DNA of 64,000 nt from 2-02-FULL-47-50 sp964479045 (lineage in GTDB: Bacteria > Pseudomonadota > Gammaproteobacteria > Eutrophobiales > Eutrophobiaceae), in NCBI GenBank assembly GCA_964479045.1, contig CAYZJI010000003.1:1-64000 (forward strand), written 5' to 3'. The notes beneath the pieces were generated by a model. It did not search any database, had not been told where the DNA came from, and was given only the letters and a program-made list of their open reading frames with translations. Shown piece after piece: positions 25,732-34,407 of the stretch. How positions within the stretch are numbered: position 1 is the stretch's first letter; each line of letters begins with the position of its first letter. A program made the position numbers and the translations under genes.

Positions 25732-25754
25732 GTGCGTTCAACGGTTGAACGCAC
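25732..25754. promoter_or_regulatory. perfect 23-bp palindrome abutting the marR start codon
   Basis: The arms GTGCGTTCAAC (25732-25742) and GTTGAACGCAC (25744-25754) are exact inverted repeats around a single G. The last base is one position before the start codon at 25756, and the arms overlap the predicted transcription start. This is the classic place for a dimeric winged-helix regulator to repress its own gene. I noticed no second copy elsewhere in the window. Confidence 0.7.
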
Positions 25755-25755
25755 T

Positions 25756-26088
25756 ATGCAAGAAGCCCACCTCAAACTGCTCAGGCTGATAGCATCCAGG
25801 CCTCATCTCACCCAGCGCCAATTTGCGCATGAACTGGGAATGAGCCTTGGCAAGGTTAACTATTGCGTCAACGCACTCATCGAAAAGGGCTGGATCAAGG
25901 CCCGCAATTTCCGTAACAACAAAAACAAGCTTTCCTATGTTTATTTGCTCACCCCCAAGGGCATTGAGCAGAAGGCAATCATCACCATGCATTTTCTGCG
26001 ACACAAGATGGCTGAATATGAAGCGCTCGAAAAGGAAATCGAGGATTTACGCAGCGAAATCGAAAAAAAATCAGCAGGCGGCAAATGA
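25756..26088 (+). CDS. EPS-associated MarR family regulator
   Basis: A 110-residue winged-helix protein that matches the small MarR-type family associated with exopolysaccharide loci. Helix-turn-helix: LTQRQFAHELGMSLGKVNYCVNALIEKGWIKARNFRNNKNKLSYVYLLTPKG. The C-terminal 35 residues form a coiled coil (KMAEYEALEKEIEDLRSEIEKKS), probably for dimerisation. The start at ATG 25756 fits the family; an open frame further upstream runs into the uxs gene and is not homologous. The protein probably binds the adjacent palindrome and autoregulates. It may also control the locus downstream. Confidence 0.85.
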   Translation: MQEAHLKLLRLIASRPHLTQRQFAHELGMSLGKVNYCVNALIEKGWIKARNFRNNKNKLSYVYLLTPKGIEQKAIITMHFLRHKMAEYEALEKEIEDLRSEIEKKSAGGK

Positions 26089-26175
26089 ATTTTTTGGCAA
26101 CGCCTGATTGATTTACCCCGGATCATTCATCTGCCTTGCAGATGAATGTATGAATATGCGAGACATGAAACGTGC

Positions 26176-26201
26176 CTTGCAGGGCGGTAGCGTGCTGCAA
26201 G
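26176..26201 (+). promoter_or_regulatory. ops element (RfaH recruitment) in a hairpin loop
   Basis: GGCGGTAGCGTG at 26183-26194 is the 12-base ops sequence recognised by RfaH in E. coli. It is framed exactly by the stem arms CTTGCAG (26176-26182) and CTGCAAG (26195-26201). It lies in the untranslated leader 60 bp before the asparagine synthetase-glycosyltransferase gene. In known systems the paused polymerase exposes ops on the non-template strand and RfaH then suppresses termination over a long operon. The 28-kb gene array downstream is a fitting client. No rfaH gene is in the window. Confidence 0.8.
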
Positions 26202-26253
26202 ACAGTGCCTCAATCATCAAAATTTACATAACAATACTTCATAAAAACCTGTC

Positions 26254-29139
26254 ATGTGTGGTATAGCCGGAATTTTTTCCTACACAGATTACTCACCCGT
26301 AGTTGGTCAGGATGAACTATTGCGTATGCGTGATGCCATGGTCAACCGTGGACCTGATGGTGCGGGTTTGTGGATATCAGATGACAAACGTATCGGCCTT
26401 GCCAATCGTCGTCTTGCCATCATGGATCTGAGTAATGCCGGTGCGCAGCCTATGGTGTCAGCTGATGGACGCTATCGAGTGACATTCAATGGAGAAATTT
26501 ATAATTACCGTGAACTCAGAAAAGAACTCGAAAGTAAACAATGTGTTTTCCAGTCACAGTGTGACACGGAAGTATTATTGCATCTTTACCGCGTCTTTGG
26601 GGTGGAAATGGTGCGCAGATTACGGGGCATGTTTGCTTTTGCTATCTGGGATGATCATCAGAAAACACTCTTTCTGGCCCGCGATCCGTTTGGTATCAAA
26701 CCACTCTATTACAGCGATGATGGAAAAACTGTCCGGTTTGCCTCACAGGTAAAGGCATTAATTGCCGGCGGCGCAATTGATACTATTCAGGAATGTGCAG
26801 GCGCTGTAGGATTTCTGTTGTGGGGTTTTGTCCCTGAACCCTATACGCTCTACCGGCAGATCCAGGCAGTTCCGGCAGGCAGCCATATGACAATTCAGTA
26901 TGGCAAGTCATCGCGGACGGTGTTCTATTTCAATGTACGTGATGAACTGTTCGATGCGCAATCACGTGCTGCAGACTTTCGGCCTGAAGATCAGGACAAA
27001 CTTGCCGGATTGCTGCAGGATTCAGTCAGTCACCATATGCTCGCAGATGTCCCGGTAGGTATATTTCTCTCTTCGGGTATAGATTCATCTCTCATAACAG
27101 CACTGGCAGTTGATAGCAGTGACAGACCTTTACATACCTTTACGCTGGGTTTCAGGGAATATGAGGGCACTATTTTTGATGAGACACACCTGGCTGAATC
27201 GAGCGCGCGGGAATACGGTACCTTGCATCAGACACGGTGGATACAGAAGGCAGATTTTGAGAGTGAGCTGGAAAAAATACTTGTCGTTATGGACCAGCCG
27301 ACTACGGATGGAATCAATATGTATCTGGTTTGTCGTGAGGCAGCCCGGGCTGGTATCAAAGTAGCCCTGTCAGGTCTGGGGGGCGACGAACTGTTTGGCG
27401 GATATCCCAGTTTTAGGGATGTGCCAAGAAGTGCTTTCTGGTTAAGTCCGATGCGGATTTTCCCGAAGGTTCTGGGACGTGTGTTACGCATCATGCTGAA
27501 CCCGGTGATAAAACCTTTTATGTCACACAAGTATGCAGGCGTGTTTGAATTCGGGGGCAGTTACGCCGGCGCCTATCTCCTGCGCCGGGCACTGTTCATG
27601 CCCTGGGAGATCAATGAAATTCTGGATCCGGTGTCTGTTTATAACGGACTTGAGCGCTTGCAGACAGTGCCGGTGCTTGCTGGTTGTATCCAGGGCTTGC
27701 ATCAGCCACATGCAAACGTTGCCGCACTGGAACTCACCTGGTACATGCGTAACCAGTTATTACGTGATGCAGACTGGGCCAGCATGGCGCATTCTGTGGA
27801 ATTACGCGTGCCTTTGGTTGATGTAACTTTATTCAGGGCCCTGGCACCATGGATTGTTTCGAAACATTATCCCCGCAAGCTGGATGCTGTCGCCAAATTA
27901 CGCAAACCATTGAGCCATAAAATTATCAACCGTCCCAAAAGCGGTTTTTCAGTGCCGGTGAGATCATGGTTGAACGATATGAATACGGATAAAAAACAGC
28001 GGTTTCATGGGTTGCATAACTGGGCTTTACGCGTATTACCACGACGTCCTGCCAAAATCAGATCACTGGTACTTGTTACGGATGCATACGGTGGTCATGG
28101 CGGCATAGCGAAATTCAATCGTGATTTTATCTCTGCACTGTCAATCATGCCCGAATGTGAAGAAGTCGTTGCTGTGCCGCGGTTGCTTCCGGAACCGCCG
28201 GCCGCGATCCCGTCGCGGGTGAAATTCATTGAAAAGGCAGCGGGTGGAAAACTGCATTATGTAATATCCGTGATCCGGGCAGCTTTATGTGGTCCCTATA
28301 ATCTTATCGTCGTTGGACATATCAATTTAATGCCGTTTGGGTCGCTTCTGGCAACAATCATGGGCATCCGGTCCGCATTGATCATCCACGGTATAGACGC
28401 ATGGACACCGCATCACAGCTGGATTGTGCGCAACAGTCTGTCGAATCTGGAGAGAATAATAGGGGTCAGTAATATAACTCTGACGCGTTTTGGTAACTGG
28501 ACCGGGATCAAACCTGAAAAATTTCGCCTGCTGCCGAATTGTGTAGACCTTGATCATTTTACGCCAGGACCCAAGCCGATTGAACTGATACGTGAGCTGG
28601 GGCTGAATGGCAGGACGGTGATCATGACACTCGGACGGCTTGCAAGCAGTGAACGGTATAAAGGGTTTGATGAAGTCATTGAGGCCTTGCCAGCACTGGC
28701 AGAGAAAATACCTGACATTGTTTATCTGATTTGCGGGGATGGTCCGGATCGTGGCCGGCTCGAAGAGAAAGCTGCCAGACTCGGCGTCAGTGGTCGGGTG
28801 AAGTTTGCCGGATACATAGCAGAGCAACACAAGATTGATTATTACCGTGCGGCAGATGCGTATGTGATGCCAAGCCGGGGAGAAGGTTTTGGTATCGTTT
28901 TCCTCGAGGCGATGGCATGTGGCTTGCCTGTATTGGGAAGTTCAGTTGACGGCAGCAAGGAAGCATTGCTCGACGGAGAACTTGGTGAATTGGCAGATCC
29001 TTCCAATACCGAGCAGGTTGTTAAAGGGATATTAAATACACTTGCCCATGGCAAGACTGTTCACGGAAGATTACAGGAGTTTTCAACACAGGCTTTTTAT
29101 AAACGGGCTGGTGAGATAGTAAGCGAACTGTTCCAGTGA
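26254..29139 (+). CDS. asparagine synthetase B fused to a GT4 glycosyltransferase
   Basis: A 961-residue fusion. Residues 1-about 590 are a class II glutamine-dependent asparagine synthetase-like protein. The catalytic Cys2 is exposed (MCGIAGIF). The glutaminase block RGPDG and FNGEIYNYRELR follow, then a PP-loop FLSSGIDSS near residue 270. ALSGLGGDELFGGYP and SVELRVPLVD complete it. From about residue 610 (SLVLVTDAYGGHGGIAKFNRDF) a GT-B fold starts, ending in the E-x7-E motif PSRGEGFGIVFLEAMACG near residue 872-889. The first half is intact, so it should amidate a carboxylate, perhaps on a sugar acid of the polymer. The second half adds a sugar. It is the first gene after the ops leader. Confidence 0.88.
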   Translation: MCGIAGIFSYTDYSPVVGQDELLRMRDAMVNRGPDGAGLWISDDKRIGLANRRLAIMDLSNAGAQPMVSADGRYRVTFNGEIYNYRELRKELESKQCVFQSQCDTEVLLHLYRVFGVEMVRRLRGMFAFAIWDDHQKTLFLARDPFGIKPLYYSDDGKTVRFASQVKALIAGGAIDTIQECAGAVGFLLWGFVPEPYTLYRQIQAVPAGSHMTIQYGKSSRTVFYFNVRDELFDAQSRAADFRPEDQDKLAGLLQDSVSHHMLADVPVGIFLSSGIDSSLITALAVDSSDRPLHTFTLGFREYEGTIFDETHLAESSAREYGTLHQTRWIQKADFESELEKILVVMDQPTTDGINMYLVCREAARAGIKVALSGLGGDELFGGYPSFRDVPRSAFWLSPMRIFPKVLGRVLRIMLNPVIKPFMSHKYAGVFEFGGSYAGAYLLRRALFMPWEINEILDPVSVYNGLERLQTVPVLAGCIQGLHQPHANVAALELTWYMRNQLLRDADWASMAHSVELRVPLVDVTLFRALAPWIVSKHYPRKLDAVAKLRKPLSHKIINRPKSGFSVPVRSWLNDMNTDKKQRFHGLHNWALRVLPRRPAKIRSLVLVTDAYGGHGGIAKFNRDFISALSIMPECEEVVAVPRLLPEPPAAIPSRVKFIEKAAGGKLHYVISVIRAALCGPYNLIVVGHINLMPFGSLLATIMGIRSALIIHGIDAWTPHHSWIVRNSLSNLERIIGVSNITLTRFGNWTGIKPEKFRLLPNCVDLDHFTPGPKPIELIRELGLNGRTVIMTLGRLASSERYKGFDEVIEALPALAEKIPDIVYLICGDGPDRGRLEEKAARLGVSGRVKFAGYIAEQHKIDYYRAADAYVMPSRGEGFGIVFLEAMACGLPVLGSSVDGSKEALLDGELGELADPSNTEQVVKGILNTLAHGKTVHGRLQEFSTQAFYKRAGEIVSELFQ

Positions 29140-29975
29140 TGAGAGAAGAAATACTTATAGAGTCCGGCCATGCTGAACGTCATTACTGGCGGGATTTATG
29201 GAATTACCGGGAACTGCTTTATATCCTTGCCTGGCGTGATGTTACAGTGCGTTACAAACAAACCGTCATTGGGATTGCATGGGCACTTTTGCAACCTTTT
29301 GCGCAGATGCTGGTTATGGTGGTCATATTCAGCAAGGTTGCAAAACTTCCCAGTGAGTCAGATGCGCCATATGCGATCATGGTTTTCGCTGCCTTGTTGC
29401 CATGGCAGTTTTTTGCAAGCGCGGTTTCATCCACCAGCATGAGTATCGCCGGTAATTCCAATTTAATCTCCAAGGTATATTTTCCGAGGATGATTATTCC
29501 CATGGCTGCAGTTTTTACGAGCTTCATTGATTTTCTTGTTTCGTTTGTAATTCTGCTGGGCTTGATGATGTGGTTTGGGTTTATGCCGGATATGCGGATA
29601 TTTACACTGCCTGTTTTTATATTGCTCGCCATTTTTGCATCGTTAGGTCCCGGGCTATTGATTACGGCGTTGAATACAGAATATCGTGATTTCCGTTTCG
29701 TAATACCTTTCATCGTGCAGTTTGGCCTCTATATCTCCCCGGTAGGATTCAGCAGCGCTGTCGTGCGCGACACTCTGGGAGGTCCCCTGTATCTGCTTTA
29801 TTCACTTAATCCAATGGTTGGTGTAATAGAGGGATTTCGCTGGGCAATACTTGGAGGTTCCAGGGAACTGGATATGACGGCTATTGTGCTTGCATTTGCA
29901 GTATCAGGGTTTTTCCTCTGTCTCGGAATCCGGTATTTCCGGCGACTTGAGCGATCATTTGCAGATATAGTCTGA
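29139..29975 (+). CDS. wzm: polysaccharide ABC transporter permease (Wzm-like)
   Basis: A 278-residue ABC-2 type permease with six transmembrane helices, typical of Wzm/KpsM exporters (YRELLYILAWRDVTVRYKQTVIGIAWALLQPFAQMLVMVV, then FALLPWQFFA-like segment, then SPVGFSSAVVRDTLGGPLYLLYSLNPMVGVIEGFRWAILG). Together with the next gene it exports a lipid-linked polysaccharide across the inner membrane. It overlaps the upstream stop by one base, so translation is coupled. I chose ATG 29139 over GTG 29136. Confidence 0.9.
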   Translation: MREEILIESGHAERHYWRDLWNYRELLYILAWRDVTVRYKQTVIGIAWALLQPFAQMLVMVVIFSKVAKLPSESDAPYAIMVFAALLPWQFFASAVSSTSMSIAGNSNLISKVYFPRMIIPMAAVFTSFIDFLVSFVILLGLMMWFGFMPDMRIFTLPVFILLAIFASLGPGLLITALNTEYRDFRFVIPFIVQFGLYISPVGFSSAVVRDTLGGPLYLLYSLNPMVGVIEGFRWAILGGSRELDMTAIVLAFAVSGFFLCLGIRYFRRLERSFADIV

Positions 29976-29989
29976 TCGGGGCAGGCACG

Positions 29990-31234
29990 ATGGCTGACGT
30001 TATTATTAATGTTGAAGGACTTGGCAAAAGTTACCGCCTCCGGCATCAGCGACAGCAGGGTTATATTTCCCTGCGTGATGTGCTTGGTGAAAAAGCGCGT
30101 GCCGCAGGACGGCGATTGATTGGCCGCAAAGGGGGTGTGCCAGCGGGGGATGAAGAAGAATTCTGGGCGTTGCGTGATATTTCATTTAATGTCCGGCGTG
30201 GCGAGGTTATAGGAATCATCGGGCGTAACGGCGCAGGCAAATCAACACTGCTCAAGATTCTGAGCCGTATTACAGAACCCACTGAAGGTCGTGTGCGCTG
30301 TCGCGGGCGCGTGGCAAGTTTGCTTGAAGTGGGCACGGGGTTCCACCCGGAACTTTCAGGCCGTGAAAATATTTTTCTGAATGGCGCCATTCTAGGTATG
30401 TCACGAGCTGAAATCCGCAGAAAGTTCGACGAGATAGTGGCATTTGCCGAGGTAGAGAAGTTTCTGGATACACCGGTTAAACGTTATTCCTCAGGTATGT
30501 ATGTTCGTCTTGCATTTTCAGTGGCTGCTCATCTCGAACCTGAAATTCTGATCATAGATGAAGTTCTTGCAGTAGGAGATGCCGGTTTTCAGAAACGCTG
30601 CCTCGGAAAAATGAAAGATGTAACATCCATGGATGGACGTACAGTTTTGTTTGTAAGTCATAATATGGCAGCGGTACAGTCGCTCTGTACAACGACCTTG
30701 AGACTGGTAGATGGCAGGCTCGGCGGGATCGGCGATTCAAGCATGCAAATAGAATTATATCTGGCCGATGTGCTGGAAAAATCAACACATGCCAATTTCA
30801 GTAAACGTAATCTCTCCGACACTCTTGTGCTGGATGTTCTGGAGATAACTCCCCGGCCTTTACAAACCGGACAGAATGCACAATTTCGTGTCCAGTTGTC
30901 ATCAAGGACAAACACATGCATGAAAGAACTTTGCATACTTGTCTATTCGCCGGTGATTGGCCGGGTGGCAATACTGGATTTGAGGAATGATGCTGACGGC
31001 TACCATTTCGGGCCCGGCAAACCGCTCGTGCTGACTGGTGAGATAGAGAGTATTCAGTTTGTGGAGGGTGAATATACTATCGGCTTATACATTAATTGCG
31101 GCGATGTTCACTGCAACTTCCTGGATCTGTCAGTTTTGGCCATATCACATCCGGACAATCCAGGCGCATTATCACCCTATGCTCCGCACGACAGGGGAAT
31201 AATCGAACTGGTCTATCAGTTTGAGCGCCAATGA
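29990..31234 (+). CDS. wzt: polysaccharide ABC transporter ATPase (Wzt-like)
   Basis: A 414-residue ATPase. The nucleotide-binding domain has Walker A GRNGAGKST (near residue 82), the signature KRYSSGMYVRLAFS, and Walker B ILIIDEVLAVGDAGF. From about residue 265 (LVLDVLEITPRPLQTGQNAQFRVQL to the end) there is a beta-sandwich C-terminal domain like that of Wzt. In O9a Wzt this domain binds the terminal modification of the glycan. That implies a chemically capped chain, which fits the methyl- and carbamoyltransferases in the locus. The gene follows the permease by 14 bp. Confidence 0.9.
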   Translation: MADVIINVEGLGKSYRLRHQRQQGYISLRDVLGEKARAAGRRLIGRKGGVPAGDEEEFWALRDISFNVRRGEVIGIIGRNGAGKSTLLKILSRITEPTEGRVRCRGRVASLLEVGTGFHPELSGRENIFLNGAILGMSRAEIRRKFDEIVAFAEVEKFLDTPVKRYSSGMYVRLAFSVAAHLEPEILIIDEVLAVGDAGFQKRCLGKMKDVTSMDGRTVLFVSHNMAAVQSLCTTTLRLVDGRLGGIGDSSMQIELYLADVLEKSTHANFSKRNLSDTLVLDVLEITPRPLQTGQNAQFRVQLSSRTNTCMKELCILVYSPVIGRVAILDLRNDADGYHFGPGKPLVLTGEIESIQFVEGEYTIGLYINCGDVHCNFLDLSVLAISHPDNPGALSPYAPHDRGIIELVYQFERQ

Positions 31235-31299
31235 ATAAAAATCATAAATAAAACCGCTCCACCACTTGAAGATACCATGACTTTTACTCTCGAAGACCT

Positions 31300-32088
31300 G
31301 TGAACTGGCTAAAATTTTTTATTCCATTCGGGTTGGTACGGGCATTACAGGTCGTATCACAACTCAGGTATCTCGGATTATCCACCATAAACGCGTGGAC
31401 CAGGCTTCTGGATCCAGGCGTACCTGTGCTGATCACGCATTTGAATCTCGATTTATTCCCGCAGGGCGCATTGTCGTCAATATCCACGATAATCGATATA
31501 GGTGCCAATAAAGGTGACTGGACAGCAGGCATGCTTGAATTTTGCGAACCTGATCAGGTTATCTGTATAGAACCACATCCTCAACTGGCTGCAGGACTGA
31601 ACCGGCGCTTCAGCAAGCTGAAAAATATAACGGTTATCCAGGCTGCAATCAGCGCATTTCAAGGGCGTGGAGAGTTGAACATCACCAGCAATCAGCAACT
31701 GAATTCATTGCTGAAACCTGAGAAGGAGATGCAACAGATTTTCCCAAACAATTTTGATATTCAGGAAAGAACAGAAGTTGATGTGTTTGCACTGGATTCA
31801 ATTACCTCTGATTTGGAACAAATATCGATTTTAAAGATTGATACTCAGGGGTCTGAAAAAAATGTTCTTCTGGGAGCTGCAGACACCCTGAAGAAGACAA
31901 AATTTGTATTGCTGGAAGCGGGGTTTCAGCCTCATTACGAAGGAGAGGCCTCATTTTTTGAACTGGACCGGATATTGAATACAAACGGATTTTGTATCAG
32001 TAATTACTCCAGGCCAAAAGGCGGCAGACTGGAGGCCCGCTATGCTGATGTCCTCTATGTATCAAAAAAGTTATGTTCAGTCGTATAG
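31300..32088 (+). CDS. FkbM family methyltransferase
   Basis: A 262-residue SAM-dependent methyltransferase of the FkbM group. The SAM loop IDIGANKGDWTAGMLEF and the acidic residue in VICIEPHP are visible, with ISILKIDTQGSEKNVLLG the characteristic C-terminal FkbM block. It probably methylates a sugar hydroxyl. It starts at GTG 31300 and overlaps the next gene by 16 bases. It is one of three FkbM genes in the locus. Confidence 0.82.
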   Translation: MNWLKFFIPFGLVRALQVVSQLRYLGLSTINAWTRLLDPGVPVLITHLNLDLFPQGALSSISTIIDIGANKGDWTAGMLEFCEPDQVICIEPHPQLAAGLNRRFSKLKNITVIQAAISAFQGRGELNITSNQQLNSLLKPEKEMQQIFPNNFDIQERTEVDVFALDSITSDLEQISILKIDTQGSEKNVLLGAADTLKKTKFVLLEAGFQPHYEGEASFFELDRILNTNGFCISNYSRPKGGRLEARYADVLYVSKKLCSVV

Positions 32089-33263
32089 CTGCCGCAATAC
32101 GTAACTGGCTCGTGCAATTCAGATGCATGGCAAAGCCTGCACGATATGCCATGGACATACTGCGGCAATATCCATGGATTGTCCCTGCCGGGGTCATAAG
32201 TTCTGCTGCAGCGTGGATAGAACAACAACGTATAAAGCGGGGCTGGTATGACAGTCAACGTAGTGACTGGTATCAGGAGATCTATCCATCCACTCTTTTC
32301 TCATTCACTCCGCCCGCAAATAATCCTGCAACCATGCAATGGTTCCGGGGCGATCTGTTCAGGTCCTCACCAGCGGCAGGGGTCTACTGTTTCAGGGGGG
32401 CGTATGTTTATTCAGATCAGGGGGCAGTAATCTCCCGTGATAACCGGATTTTCACAGAGTTTACACACCACTTTGGTACTGCTTCGATCCGGTCAGGCCC
32501 CTGTTTTAAACCATTTGCAACTTTGCAACTGGATATACCGCGGCAAAAGGAATGGGTTGCCCTGATGGCCGCACCGGAATGCAGGAATTATTATCATTGG
32601 TTATTTGATGTAATGCCGCGTTTTCATTTGCTCAAAAGATTTTCAGAACAGATAGAATTGTATGCTGTTCCCTCCAATCTGACTCCTGTACAAATGCAAA
32701 CAATAGAATATGCCGGCATCGACAAGAGCCGGCTTTTATTCCTGCCTGAAAACAGGAAAATCTATTTTGAGCGTTTGCTGGTGCCCTCGCTTCCCGGCAG
32801 CGAGGGCGCCATTCCCGAATGGGCCCTGAATTATCTGAGAACAGATTTGATAATGTCACTGCCTGCGCCGGTTAAAAAGCGAAAACTGTATTTGTCACGT
32901 ATGGATGCAAAGCAGCGGCAGGTCGTTAATGAGCCGGATGTAATCCGCTTCCTTACGGAACGCGGATTTGAGCACGTGGTACCGGGGAGTATGTCTTTTG
33001 CCGAACAGGTGAATATGTTCAGGGAAGCAACAATGGTGATTGGTTGTCATGGCGCCGGGTTTTCCAATCTGGTATTTGCGGATCGGTGCAAGGTGCTGGA
33101 AATATTTTCACCGGAATACGTGCGCCCGGATTGTTATTTTACCCTGTCACAACAGCTTGGCCATGATTACCGGTATCTGATTGGACAAAAATCCACTACC
33201 GGCTGGGGCGATATCCATATATCTCTCGAAACACTGGCTGGCATGATTGACCAATGGGATTAA
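32073..33263 (+). CDS. GT61 family glycosyltransferase
   Basis: A 396-residue protein of the GT61/DUF563 family. The core is NYYHWLFDVMPRFHLLKRF, then KRKLYLSRMDAKQRQVVNEPDVIRFLTERGFEHVVPGSMSFAEQVNMFREATMVIGCHGAGFSNLVFA. These enzymes transfer xylose, arabinose or GlcNAc in various systems. In this locus a xylosyl transfer would match the UDP-xylose made by uxs, but that is a guess. It is coupled by overlap to the genes on both sides. Confidence 0.85.
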   Translation: MFSRIAAAIRNWLVQFRCMAKPARYAMDILRQYPWIVPAGVISSAAAWIEQQRIKRGWYDSQRSDWYQEIYPSTLFSFTPPANNPATMQWFRGDLFRSSPAAGVYCFRGAYVYSDQGAVISRDNRIFTEFTHHFGTASIRSGPCFKPFATLQLDIPRQKEWVALMAAPECRNYYHWLFDVMPRFHLLKRFSEQIELYAVPSNLTPVQMQTIEYAGIDKSRLLFLPENRKIYFERLLVPSLPGSEGAIPEWALNYLRTDLIMSLPAPVKKRKLYLSRMDAKQRQVVNEPDVIRFLTERGFEHVVPGSMSFAEQVNMFREATMVIGCHGAGFSNLVFADRCKVLEIFSPEYVRPDCYFTLSQQLGHDYRYLIGQKSTTGWGDIHISLETLAGMIDQWD

Positions 33264-34405
33264 AATTTTCTCACGGTGAGCTTGTATCAATTGATATTGC
33301 TCGTGGTTTGGCGGCCCTGTCGGTATTTATATACCATTATGGAATCGGAAATGTGTTGGCCAAATATACGGGGCTTGAATTTTTCAAATTAATATCATGG
33401 CCCGGCGCGAATATCGCTGTACCATTATTTTTTGTATTGAGTGGTTATTGTATACACAGGTCGGAATGGAAGCGGCTGCAAATCCATGCAAAATTTTCTG
33501 TGCAGTCCTATTTTAGAAGACGGTTCTGGAGGATATATCCGATCTATGCAGTTGCACTGTTATTCTCGGTGTTAATCAATTATCTGCGCGGGCATGCGGA
33601 TACCGGAGAAGACATTATTGTTCATGCATTGATGCTTCAGGTGTTTTCTGAAAGTTCCTTCAACTCCATAAATCTGGTTATGTGGACTATCGCTGTAGAG
33701 TGTTACTTGTATGCAATATATCCACTGTGGCTTAAAATCCGGATGAGATTTGGATTGGGAACAGGTGTGCTGCTTGTAATGATAGTCAATCTTCTCTCTT
33801 GCATGGTCACATTTTACATATTTGATCCGCAGAGTAACGTAGCTCGCCTGTTTTTTCTGAATACCTGGTGCGGATGGGTTGCAGGAGCGGCACTCTATGA
33901 ACTGCTTGAATCCAATCACGCATGGTTCAAATCAGCACACTGGTGGGTTACCGGTTTACTGGTTTGGGGTATCGTAATGCTGATGCGACCTGAATATGGA
34001 ATGACGGATTTGTGGCGGGTATTCGATGCTCCTGTTTTAATGCTGCTGGCAGTATGGCCGCTATGTGGTCTGGTACTGGCGGATAATCATATGGCCGCAA
34101 CTACCGGCCTTGCCAAAACTGTTGTGGCGGCCATTGGATTAATAGGTGCCGCAAGTTATTCCCTGTATCTTTTCCATATTCCATTAATAGAACTCAGAAA
34201 TATCATACAAGCCGGGGCTGATCCGGGATTTTCGAGAATAATATTTCAGGCCATATGGTTTTTGGTAATACTGCTGATGTGTCGCTGGACATACTTGCTG
34301 ATTGAGCGGCCTATGTTACGCATTGGTCATCGTTTGAGTGAACACCATGATCCGGCACATCTTTATATCCGGGAGCGCCCGGATAAAATCAGAACAGGGA
34401 AGTAG
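33254..34405 (+). CDS. membrane acyltransferase (acyltransferase 3 family)
   Basis: A 383-residue polytopic protein of the acyltransferase 3 family (OafA/NodX-like). The catalytic signature starts DIARGLAALSVFIYHYG near the N-terminus, and VPLFFVLSGYCIHRS and YFRRRFWRIYPIYAVALLF follow. There are about ten transmembrane helices. It should O-acetylate or otherwise acylate a sugar of the polymer at the inner membrane. It overlaps the GT61 gene by 10 bases, and its stop abuts a convergent methyltransferase gene. Confidence 0.88.
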   Translation: MGLKFSHGELVSIDIARGLAALSVFIYHYGIGNVLAKYTGLEFFKLISWPGANIAVPLFFVLSGYCIHRSEWKRLQIHAKFSVQSYFRRRFWRIYPIYAVALLFSVLINYLRGHADTGEDIIVHALMLQVFSESSFNSINLVMWTIAVECYLYAIYPLWLKIRMRFGLGTGVLLVMIVNLLSCMVTFYIFDPQSNVARLFFLNTWCGWVAGAALYELLESNHAWFKSAHWWVTGLLVWGIVMLMRPEYGMTDLWRVFDAPVLMLLAVWPLCGLVLADNHMAATTGLAKTVVAAIGLIGAASYSLYLFHIPLIELRNIIQAGADPGFSRIIFQAIWFLVILLMCRWTYLLIERPMLRIGHRLSEHHDPAHLYIRERPDKIRTGK

Positions 34406-34407
34406 AG

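Noticed and set aside
25600..25755. Longer N-terminus for the MarR regulator
   Set aside because: The open frame upstream of 25756 overlaps the uxs gene and would cover the promoter and the palindrome. It has no family similarity.
26124..26148. Hairpin CATTCATCTG/CAGATGAATG as terminator of the MarR gene
   Set aside because: The 10-bp stem is real but no T-tract follows, and it lies in the leader before the ops element. A terminator or attenuator role is possible but not shown.
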